Below are positions 39,607 to 49,633 of a stretch of DNA of 64,000 nucleotides, one piece after another. The notes beneath the pieces are model-generated. The model did not search any database. It was not told where the DNA came from and saw nothing but the letters and a program-made list of their open reading frames with translations. The DNA is from Alviniconcha marisindica (lineage: Eukaryota > Mollusca > Gastropoda > Provannidae), in contig JABMCL010003468.1 of NCBI GenBank assembly GCA_018857735.1, forward strand, positions 366,001-430,000, given 5' to 3'. The position numbers and the translations under genes are program-made. Each line of letters begins with the position of its first letter. Within the stretch, counting starts at the first letter, position 1.

Positions 39607-39815
39607 GGCATGTGCATACACACAGAGGACCTTGGTTTATAGTCTCATCCAAAGGACTTTTGTCAAGTCTGGATAGAATTTAACTGCAAAAATGGTAGGG
39701 CAGGTTGAAAGCCTAGCAGAGAAGGGTCACCCATATATTTGGTGATCATACATGATCGTGCTTAACTTTGGCTTTCGAGAGTGAGTACTCTTGCTCTGTG
39801 CCACTCACTCTCCTG
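39607..39815 (+). repeat. Dispersed repeat, copy 2
   Basis: CACAGAGGACCTTGGTTTATAG and CTCATCCAAAGGACTTTTGTthrough GAGTGAGTACTCTTGCTCTG matches 25215-25410. It lies in the putative NFYC 5' intron. Confidence 0.8.
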
Positions 39816-40920
39816 CACTGGGCCTTTGACTCCAACTATTTTCAACAACAACCTCAGAGATGAGCCATTCTTATTCTCATAAGGGCTGCTCAAACAAAAT
39901 AACAGCCTGATCAGTTGCAAATCCCCCCCCCCCCCCCCCTCCCCCTGTACATGCTGATAAAAAAAAAATCTAAAAAAATCTGACCAGTTGCAAATTTCCC
40001 CCAATGGGCAATGGTATTTATATATATATATATATTGCTGATCTTAAACGGTAGAATACTGGCAGTTATCAGTTAACGTGAACCCTGGTTAATTAAGTTA
40101 AATGTATCCACAGCCATTTTACTGTTAAAGAACTTCAACTGTCCAGTTAATGACTTCCTTGCAGGATCGCTAATCTCTGTGTTGTAAATTCCATTTTGAC
40201 TTCAAAATTACATAAGCATGATGCATATTATAATGTACATGATATATATACATGCCGCAAACAACAACAAAAACACAGAAAGTGTTATACAGTTTCTCAA
40301 ACCTGAACACATTGTCACATGACACATGACAGTGACACACATTTATTTGATTTAACCGGATTTATGGGAAAATGAACATTTTGCAGATATCACATTTTGG
40401 GCGTCTTGTTTCAAGACTGACATTTCTGGTGTTAAAGTTGGTGGGGACAGGATAATACTTATAAAAATTACAATATATAATATTACATTATTAAGTTTCA
40501 TCTGTACCAGTTAGTTGTTGTCTGGCACCATTTTTTCTTCCAGCTCATACATTTTGTAGGTTATTTCCAATCTCGTGTTTGGGGTTTAGAACTTGGGGAG
40601 GCACATCATTTACTTAAGAAATGGGTACACTCCCGAAACTTGGTGCACCCTGTTGGCAGGCGACTCGATTGTAGCAAAAAATTACTTTTCTGTGGAACAA
40701 TTGACCTGTCTTTCTGTATTGGGGCTTTGATGACATGGGGGAAGTATACATTTAGTCATTTTAACAAGTCTGTAAGACTGAAAACAGTTGAAAATGGCCG
40801 TTTTCTCAGTGTCACTTAAAGATGTCGCATACTTCAGTGATCAATGATGACCAGCAACAGAATTGTGACATGTGGAAATAATGATAAAAACAACCATCAT
40901 AAACACATGAAGAAACTTTG
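39816..40920. other. Putative NFYC 5' intron
   Basis: 17-base C run at 39923-39939 and (AT)n near 40019-40035. No gene seen. Confidence 0.45.
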
Positions 40921-41297
40921 GACCAATAAATTGGTCAGATCAGCACACCCAATCATTTCCACGGCCGTCCCACCAATGAGAACAAAGAAGAGATGTGCTA
41001 AAGAGGCAGGTGCGTGTTTAAAACGTGCACGTGTTAGCGATTTGGCTACATTTTAAATCAGTCAACACAATCTGCGTGTATCAACTCACTAGCTCAGTTA
41101 TTCTGTATACATACAAACCTAGAATTGTGAAAAAGTATGGAGAAATTGCTGTCGTCGGTTAAGATGGCGGACTTTTGATTGGTCAGGAGGAAGGCATATT
41201 GTGCGCATGCGTAGAACATAATGTTTTGCTGGAATACTTCCGGTGTGCTTTTCAGAGTGACTGACCCAAAAAGAATCAAAGCGAAAGAGAACCAACC
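40921..41297. promoter_or_regulatory. Likely bidirectional NFYC/MED8 promoter
   Basis: This segment separates the start of MED8 (plus) from the NFYC 5' region (minus). It contains a YY1-like AAGATGGCGG (41161-41170), a CCAAT box in reverse (ATTGG 41178-41182), an NRF1-like TGCGCATGCGTA (41202-41213) and an ETS-like ACTTCCGGTG (41236-41245). Four more CCAAT/ATTGG pentamers lie at 40923, 40930, 40949 and 40973. This combination is typical of housekeeping bidirectional promoters. Sites are seen directly; promoter use is inferred. Confidence 0.6.
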
Positions 41298-43116
41298 ATG
41301 CAGGCTCCTCAATCGGTGAGTTTTTTTGACTGTAGTTGTTATGGCGGTCGTTATCTGTAATGATAAGAATGATCACGGGTCGTAGCTCAGTGGACAGCGA
41401 GATGGGGCAAGTACGAGTGATAATGATGGAGTACGAGTGATAATCGAGCTACAGTTTTAGGGAGGAAACCGGCAGTGGCACCAAATCGAGATTCATGAAC
41501 ATCGTACATTCGTAGTTTCTGTGATGATGATTATGGTTCTGGCAGCGGCAGCGAGGCCCACATTTGAATGTTAGTCGGTATAGGGGCTAGAGGCGAGATT
41601 CTCCGAGCAAGTAAATTAGGCGAAACTTGTAGTTGTACAGTTTTGGCTTACTTTGCTGATACAGTAATATAAATGATGGAAAGTTTCTTTCAAGTTTTAT
41701 AATTTATATGATACGGACTAACTGAGGGAATCCCAAATATCTGAGGGCAGATATCCTCAGCTGATGATGCATTTCTATGGCATAAAGGAAAGTGGTCAGA
41801 CAAGCTCTAATAATACAGCGCAAATCTTTTACAGAACTAAAAGTAAAACTGAATGCACTAGCAGTAACACTACCACTGTTGACTGTTCCAGTAGCACACT
41901 GACATAATATGATACGCATATAGACATACAGTATACACATAATCTGTTCTTGCAGGAATGATCTACCTAGGTTTGTGAAAAAGCCTGTCTAGGCAGGAAA
42001 GTTGAGGTGGGTTTTGAATTTAGAAAGAGAATAGGGAGATTTCACAGACTGACACAAGTGACAGTGACACTGACAGGCAGTGAATTCCACAGTCTGATGG
42101 AGCGATGAAACTAAAAGAGCGCTAACCAAAATATTTCAGATTACCCATTTTTGAATTTTGAAAAATCTAGTTCAGGAGCTGTGTGAGAGTTGAGTTGACC
42201 GTCCTGGGCTGTCTGTCCTAATGAGCCTTATGGTTTCTGTGGACATAAAGCAATATTGAACCATGCTTCGGCATTGCCATTGGTCTCAGCTTGTCCCTAA
42301 TAGTAATATGTCAACCGACATCCCAGGACATTAAGCAACACAACCGAACCATATTAAAAAGCTTTTTGCTTGAGGATTTGATTTTTTTATTTGACTCTGG
42401 TGAAGCAGAAAGGCAAGAGATTAAGAGTCGTAGAACAGTAGCGCATGCAAAGGTTGCTCTTAGTCTTACTGATAGTGGTAATGTGATAAAAACGAAAGAT
42501 TCAGGAGAGTAGGTGGCAACTCAAAAGTCATGCAGGCAAGTTATGCACAATATACTAGCATGGTCACCACATGGATAGGTGACTGTTAGTGTTACTAGAC
42601 TAGTGATAATGTTAGTACTGTTATGTGCTGGGCTTTGTGCTCACCCCAAAGTTAAAATCCTGTGCAGATTACAAAAAGTCCTTTTGGTGAGAATGTAAAG
42701 CAAGGACCCTTGCCTTGTGTAGTGTATACTACTCGTGCAAAAAGATTACATACACACATTAAAGATCCATTTGATAATCACAGACACTCCATTTCAGAGT
42801 TTGGTGGATTATGGAAACACCAAATAATCCAGTCACAATCACATCATCACATGCACTGAAAGTGTCAAGAATCTTCAAAATGTTGCTGTTGAACATTATA
42901 TAGTGAAAGAAGAAGATTACCGGTTGTGCAGATATGTAGATCTTATATAATACAGAGAGTGGATAACAAAAGTCCAAGTCTTGGTTTTAAAATTTTTATT
43001 CCAAATTTGTGACCATCAGAGGGCTTTGTCAAGGCCTGCCTGGTCGGCTAGATTCCTATGACATGCCAATTGCAATACGTTATTAATTATTACATACAAT
43101 GATACATATTATATAA

Positions 43117-43166
<50 letters not shown>

Positions 43167-46100
43167 ATAAGTAATTCTTTTCCTTAGCGTGTGATAGTGA
43201 CAATGTAAACTGGGATTGTAACCTTTGGTATTCACTCTTCTACTCTAACTCTAGTCCCTCATTGTATCATGATCTATTTAAATATCTATAAAATGATAGA
43301 TGTCTAGCTAAGACAGTAACACTAACAGGTTTTTTAAGTTGTGCATCATGCCACGATTCCATCTTTGGCTTTTGTTTTCAGAAAGAGGAGAAGCAGCTGG
43401 AGGCTGGTCTGGAGGGGCTTATTACCAAAGTCCAAGATCTCAAGAATCAGATTGCTGCCTTCATTGCCAAGCTGGAAGCAGAATATGAAACACTCAACTG
43501 GTAAGCATTCTTACCCACCAGGCGCGTGCCTCTAGGGCTATTACAACTGACTTTGTGTGAGTGTGGGTGTACGTATTGTGTGTGTGTGTGCGCACAGATG
43601 TTTTATGCTGGAAAACTATGCCTTTTTAGGCCAGCTGAACTCACTTAAAAAGGTGGGGTATGGGAATTTGTACATTGTGTGTATGAAGGCTAGCTGAACT
43701 CGTGCAAACAGCTAGGGTATTGCAATATTGTACATTGTGTGTGTGTGTGTGTGTGTGTGTGCAGGCCATCCATGCTGGACAACTATGCCTTGTTGTCGGG
43801 CCAGCTGAACTCGCTCAAACAGCTGCTGCGTGGAGACAAGATGCCCGCTCTCCGAAACTTTGTTCTTTTTCCCGTACTGTTGTCACAGGACCCAGACCCC
43901 CATCTTGAGGTAAGTCCACCTTGCTTCTAGTGATGATGACAGATGGAATATAGTATTTGGTGTTGCAGGTAGATGAATATGATGATGACAGATGGAAAAC
44001 AGTATTTGGTGCTGCAGGTAGATGATTATGATGATGACAGATGGGCAATATTATTTGGTGTTGCAGATATATATTATTATATAATGCTTATTACGCTTTT
44101 ACAGGACACAAAAACAAAACACCTGGTGTTAGACTCAGAAGAGTGAAGCGCAGTTTCAAATGCAGCACATTTTGTGGAACAGAAAATCAGCTGTAGAAAA
44201 GTGAATGCATTGTTTTTGTGCACTCACGCATTTCTTAATTTCACAGTATACTCATTACTTTATGTACTATACTACTAATAAGTGACTAACTTCCATCATC
44301 AACTTATAACTTACCAGCATTATACAGCATCTTTGAAAACAGACTCATTGTTCTGCTTCAGAAATGAGCTTTGCCTGTTAACATGGTATGTCAGTTGACA
44401 GAAATCTCATGATGTTTCACCATTGGCTTTTCATTTCTTTGTAGAAGGAATTGGTCAGATACTTTGCCTTTTGGCAGGCATTTGAAGTGGGGGGGGGGGG
44501 GGGGGGGGGGAACCAATCTCTTGTGTATTATGTAATTCTGTGACTGACAGGTTATAAGGTAAGTGAACAAAAAATGAAATGATTTGTTTCTTGTCTTGCT
44601 CAGAAACTGACTGAGGGACGCGTGGTTTCCTGCAATCACGACCTGGTTCCCGACTACCTGCGCACAAAACCTGAACCGGAAGTGGAGGAGAAGATCAACA
44701 TCATCGCCAACAAAGCTGCCAACGTCAACCATGATACAGCAACAGTGAGTACTGATGGACTGGGATTTATAAAGCCAACGTCAACCATGATACAGCAACA
44801 GTGAGTACTGATGGACTGGGATTTATAAAGCCAGCTTTCAGCCATGATACAGCAACAGTGAGTACTGATGGACAGTGATTTATAAAGCCAGTGTCTGATG
44901 TCTTTCAGCCATGATACAGCAACAGTAAGTACTGATGGACTGTGATTTCTAAAGCCAGTGTCTGATGTCTTTCAGCCATGATACAGCAACAGTAAGTACT
45001 GATGGACTGTGATTTCTAAAGCCAGTGTCTGATGTCTTTCAGCCATGATACAGCAACAGTAAGTACTGATGGACAGTGATTTCTAAAGCCAGTGTCTGAT
45101 GTCTTTCAGCCATGATACAGCAACAGTAAGTACTGATGGACAGTGATTTATAAAGCTTGTGTCTGATGATGACACTGACAGACTGCTCTACCCTAACAAC
45201 AGCTCTGCCAGTAGACCTATCCACTCCATGCCTCATCCGTCACTCAAACTGCCTGCACTGAGGCACTTCAGCCAATCAGCCTGCTGAATAGTAATGGATA
45301 GCCATGTGATTTTCAGCCTTGACCTCGGGTACACCGCTGAATGATAAGGGATAGCCATGAGATTTTCAGCATTGACCTCGGGTATGGCGCTGAATGATAA
45401 GGGATAGCCATGAGATTTTTAGCCTTGCCCTAGGGTCCTTCCTTCCTTCATGTGATGTTTAATGTCCTCGGATGTCGGTTGACATATTAGGGACAAGCTG
45501 AGACCAATGCGTGAGCATGGTTCAATATAGCTTTACGTCCACGGAAACCATGAGGCTCGTTAGGTACTGCAAACAAAGGCAGTTTTATACATGGCAGGGT
45601 GAAACAGTGCTGGTGTTTTTGTTACTTTCACTGGTTTCTCTACTATTGTTCATGTGGGGCATGTGAGCTGGATTCTCCATACCCTGGTTGGTTTCCAGAA
45701 GTGCCCTTTCCAAAGCCTTTGTCATGACCAGCACAGTCATACCATGCAAAGAATGAATAAAGGTTTGCAGTTGGAGAAATAGCAGCTCAACCTTGACAGA
45801 ATGAGCAGACAGTATCAGTATGTGTACTCAAAGGTAATGCTACAAATATTTCAGTTTTATTTTCTGGCATGTAAATCATTAAAAAAAAAACGGTGTTTTT
45901 CATTCACTGTTTCTTAATAATAATAAAAATTAATAAAGGAGAATTTGGAGAATTATTGGTCTCTGTAGTGTTAAGTTCAGCCAGAGACAAGATCAAGAGA
46001 TCTCTAACTCTGTTGATCTACATCAAACACATCATGACACTGGATCAGAGTGCTTCACTAGCCTAAATGCAACCTTTGTCTCTTTCACACATGTATATGT

Positions 46101-49100
46101 TTCACAAGAATGAGCTTCTGTAGTCACATGACATTTTTGGACCCACTTTTGACAGATCTATGCCAGTTTCACTGTTATTAGAATTGCAGTGCTTACATAC
46201 CGCATCAACGTTCAGTCAGCATGCGTGATTTTAGCACAACGCTCTTTTTGATCCCTTCACTGCCCCAGCCTGTAAAATGTTTGGTCTGAAAGATGCTCAG
46301 ACGTGCCTGCAAACAGTATATTTTCCGGTCCTGTAACACATCTACTTTCAATGCTGTGTGTTTTGATGAAATCCTCTCAAATGCCAGTGCAAAAAAGAAG
46401 ACAAATGGGCCTACGGGTGTCAAATTTCACATTTTTAATGGTTGTTTTCAAGTGAAATCATGGCAGTGAAGGGGTTAATATCCACTGGCATTTTTATACA
46501 AGACTGTAATTGTACTTACCCAGCTGTGCAAGCGCACTGACTGTGTGAAGCATATTTTCATGGTGCGGTCAATGTTCAGCAAGAGACAATCTGTGTTGAG
46601 TAGCATTCTTACGCATTGAACAATAGCAGTATTTTGCTGTCATGATGATTTCTCCTTTGCCCTGGCACACCCAAAGTAATGTGCTTACAACCTTGCACAA
46701 AGAATTAGTAAGCCCTCTCCATGATCTTGCTGTTAACTGTCTGTCAGTTAAGTCCGATTCAACTCTGGAAGCGCACCAAGAACAGCTATTGGCCATGTTG
46801 AAAAGCAGCATGTGAGTGACGTTTACCAGATACCAGCAAAGGGGTGGAACTTAAGGCTCCAAGCTGGGAAAGTGGATTGGTCCATTGTGCATTGTACTAC
46901 CTGTTGTGTTGCTACATGCCAAAGAGCGTGTTTTGTAGGAGAGTATAAGTATACCAGTGACAAGTGTTATCTATGTTGATATATTATTTTTATATCAATG
47001 GCACATATGTAAGTGAAAATTCTGTCTTTTCGCTGCGAGGAGAAAATAAAAAAAATGGTGTGAACTTGTCTCATTCTGATTATTTCTTTTTTCATTCCAG
47101 AAACAACTGAATTCTTTGAATAAAATTACCAGCAACTTGTTGGATATAATCAACTCTTCCAAAGATGAATGGGAAAACGATGCCAGTAAGTAATAACAGG
47201 TGACAAACAAGGAACCGATGATGTTTATGTGTCAACAGCAAGTTCATAACCTGTCAGCTTAGTCCAGGACATTCTGACCTCAGCTGCATTAAGTGCATAC
47301 AGTCTGACACATTTGTCGCTTTTTGTTGTGTGTCGGTTATTGTAGTCACGAAGTGTTAGAGCGCAAAAGGATTTGAACCATGTGATTTTCATGGAACAAC
47401 CAGTGGTTTGTAGCACAGTGATACACAAGACTTGCAGATTACTCTTGCCCCCGCCCCCCCCCCCCCCCCCCCCCTTGTTCTTAAATTCTTTCAGTTGACT
47501 GATGCGTTGTGTGTGAGCGTGCATGTGTAATGTAGGTCTGCATCCTTGTGATTTGGATGGCTTGTAGCTATTGTTGTTCTGAGCGTCAGGTGTCTCGGCA
47601 TGGATGTAGTTTACATTCGAATTTTGTGCACCGTGCTGAGCTCAGTTTTTATGTTAGAGGTTTGCGCTTTGTTATCCTGATCCGACGATTGCCGTGCTGG
47701 GGGATTTGAGACCGTTTCACGCAGTTCCATTCTCACGTCTGCGCTGTGTTTCAGGCCAGAAGGGGTCTCAGCCTCAGACCTCCCTGCCTCAGGACACCAC
47801 CAACCTGGTGGGGGCCATCACCAAAGGGCTGCGACTGCGCCGCCCGGACCCCCAGATGCAGCAGCAGATGCCCTCGGGACCCATGCACTCCATGCAGCAG
47901 TCCCAACACCCCAAGCAAGGTAGGTCACCCAACACCCCAAGCCAGGTAGGTCATGCACTGCATGCAGCACCCCAACACCCCGATAAGTCACCCAACACTC
48001 CAAGCCAGGTAGGGCATGCACCACCCCAACACCCCAGTAGGTCATGCAACACCCGAAGCCAGGTAGGGCACGCACCACCCCAACCCCCCAGTAAGTCACG
48101 CAACACCCCAAGCCAGGTAGGTCACACACTGCATGCACCACCCCAACACCCAGATAGTCCTCCAACACCCCAAGCCAGGTAGGTCACGCACTGCATGCAG
48201 CACCCCAACACCCAGATAAGTCATCCAACACCCCAAGCCAGGTAGGTCACGCACTGCACCCACACCCCAACAGTAGTCATGCAACACCCCAAGCCAGGTA
48301 GGCCGCACACCCCAACACCCCAGTAAGTCACGCAACAAAGCCAGGTTGGTCACCCTGCCAACTACCCCAACACCCCAAGCCAGGTAGGTCACACACTGCA
48401 TGCACCACCCCAACAGGTCCTCCAACACCCCAAGCCAGGTAGGTCATGCACTGCATGCACCAAGCCAGGTTGGTCATGCACTACCCCAACACCCCAAGCC
48501 AGGTAGGTCACACACTGCATGCAGCACCCCAACAAGTCACTCAACACCCCAAGCCAGGTAGGGCATACACTACCTCAACACCCCCAGTAGGTCATCCAAC
48601 ACCCCAAGCCAGGTAGGTCATACACTGCATGCAGCACCCCGACACCCCAATAAGTCATCCAACACCCCAAGCCAGGTAGATCATGCACAGCATGCACCAC
48701 CCCCAACACCTCAAGCCAGGTAGATCATGCACTGCATGCACCACCCCCAACTCCCCAAGCCAGGTAGTTCATGCTCTGCACGCAGCTGTCCCAACAGTCA
48801 TATCACAGCAAATATGTTTTGCTGGTCAGATCAGTGAATTAACATCACAAGCACAGTGATGCAGTGTCGCCCACCACTTCCCGTTATTCTGATGTTGCTC
48901 AGGATAGGGTGATGCTGGTCAGTGGGGAAATGATTTGTTCACAATTTTTAAATAAGCTCCAGCACAACTTGAGTAAACTTACAAGGTATGCTCTCCTTTA
49001 CGGTCTGCAGTTATTTTGATGTCGTTACCTTTTGTCGGCATGCATGTTTGTAATGCAGTGCTAGGTGTCTTCTGTTCCATGTTTGTAAGATGCTGCAAAC

Positions 49101-49170
49101 TGTAATGCATCCAATAGGATAGGAATCTGGTATGCCATGTAAATGTAGACTAAGTGTTTGTTTGATTTGG

Positions 49171-49204
<34 letters not shown>

Positions 49205-49470
49205 ACAAATCAGCGTAATAGCTCGTATATGTGGTAGTGGGTTGTGCATGTAAATACATTGTATGCATAATTGTTTAGCATGTTTTTTCTAAAGATAATT
49301 GCATATATATGACAAATCTTTACCATTTTTGTTCTGCCAGATTGGAAATACTCACCAACTAATGAAAGCTTCTCTTTTTTTTTCCCCCAACAGGCATAGG
49401 CAAGATGCCCAGCACCATCAAGACCAATATCAAAGCAGCGGGCTCTTCCCATCCATACCAACGAAATTGA
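41298..49470 (+). CDS. MED8: MED8, Mediator complex subunit 8
   Basis: MED8 is a head-module subunit of Mediator, bridging transcription factors and RNA polymerase II. Coding exons: 41298-41315, 43382-43500, 43765-43909, 44604-44744, 47101-47185, 47755-47919, 49394-49470. Phases fit and give 249 residues, close to the roughly 250-270 of animal MED8. The first exon codes only MQAPQS. Diagnostic segments are [14 protein letters not shown] (coiled coil), the [20 protein letters not shown] block, [51 protein letters not shown] and the C-terminal [15 protein letters not shown] followed by HPYQRN. Exons 4 and 6 are each followed by arrays that repeat the exon end and its splice donor. A poly-G run lies about 95 nt before exon 4, and a poly-C run in intron 5. 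Confidence 0.96.
42207..42345 (+). repeat. Dispersed repeat, inverted relative to 45440-45566
   Basis: Shares GGTCTCAGCTTGTCCCTAAT and TGTCAACCGACATCC with the reverse complement of 45440-45566. A partial third copy is at 50580-50630. Confidence 0.8.
43119..43164. repeat. (AT)n microsatellite
   Basis: 46 bp of AT repeat in MED8 intron 1. Confidence 0.97.
44489..44510. repeat. 22-base G run
   Basis: Longest G run in the window, on the MED8 sense strand, 93 bp before exon 4. Confidence 0.95.
44745..45160 (+). repeat. 56-67-bp array carrying the MED8 exon 4 end and donor
   Basis: Six extra copies of CCATGATACAGCAACA|GTRAGT after exon 4, with donors at 44801, 44858, 44925, 44992, 45059 and 45126. 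From the second extra copy onward the 16 bases are also preceded by CTTTCAG, so five copies (44842-44857, 44909-44924, 44976-44991, 45043-45058, 45110-45125) are flanked by AG and GT like micro-exons. Confidence 0.93.
45440..45566 (-). repeat. Dispersed repeat, second copy (opposite strand)
   Basis: Contains GGATGTCGGTTGACATATTA and GGGACAAGCTGAGACCAATG, the reverse complement of the element in MED8 intron 1. The two copies could pair in the MED8 pre-mRNA. Confidence 0.8.
46248..46478. mobile_element. TTAA-flanked MITE-like element, copy 2
   Basis: Same orientation and length as 28333-28564, about three-quarters identical by eye. The left end is mutated (TTGATCCCTTCACTGCC); the right end is intact GGCAGTGAAGGGGTTAA. 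It lies in MED8 intron 4. Confidence 0.8.
47454..47474. repeat. 21-base C run
   Basis: Homopolymer in MED8 intron 5, on the sense strand. Confidence 0.95.
47906..48785 (+). repeat. Array carrying the MED8 exon 6 end and donor
   Basis: About fifteen irregular copies (40-65 bp) of CAACACCCCAAGCCAG|GTAGGTCA, versus the true CAACACCCCAAGCAAG|GTAGGTCA at exon 6. Spacers carry GCACTGCATGCACCACCCC. All copies keep a good AG|GTAGGT donor. Confidence 0.92.
48786..49393. other. MED8 intron 6, remainder
   Basis: (GT)n at about 49168-49198; otherwise unrecognised. Confidence 0.5.
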
Positions 49471-49627
49471 TGGCTGCTTTTGTGTGTGCGTGTGGTGCGA
49501 GTGTAAGTGTGTGTGTGTTTACGTGCATGTTTTGTCATCTATTGTGGTAGTGCTGCTGTCATTACATGTAGCATAAAAGTTCTGTGGGGTATGAACTGAT
49601 AGCATGCCTTCATTTTTGACTCATGTG

Positions 49628-49633
49628 AATAAA
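49628..49633 (+). terminator. Candidate MED8 poly(A) signal
   Basis: AATAAA lies 158 nt after the MED8 stop codon, in a GT-rich 3'UTR. Short 3'UTR use is plausible; not proven. Confidence 0.5.

Larger units (their letters stand above)
41316..43381. other. MED8 intron 1
   Basis: Holds one arm of an inverted dispersed repeat (42207-42345), (AT)n at 43119-43164 and unrecognised sequence. Confidence 0.5.
45161..47100. other. MED8 intron 4, remainder
   Basis: A threefold GATAAGGGATAGCCATGAGA-type repeat (45288-45425), a dispersed repeat (45440-45566) and MITE copy 2. Otherwise unrecognised. Confidence 0.5.

Noticed and set aside
41376..41400. tRNA-like start (GGGTCGTAGCTCAGTGG)
   Set aside because: Resembles tRNA box A, but no box B, anticodon stem or CCA-proximal stem follows within 100 bp. 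It may be a SINE head.
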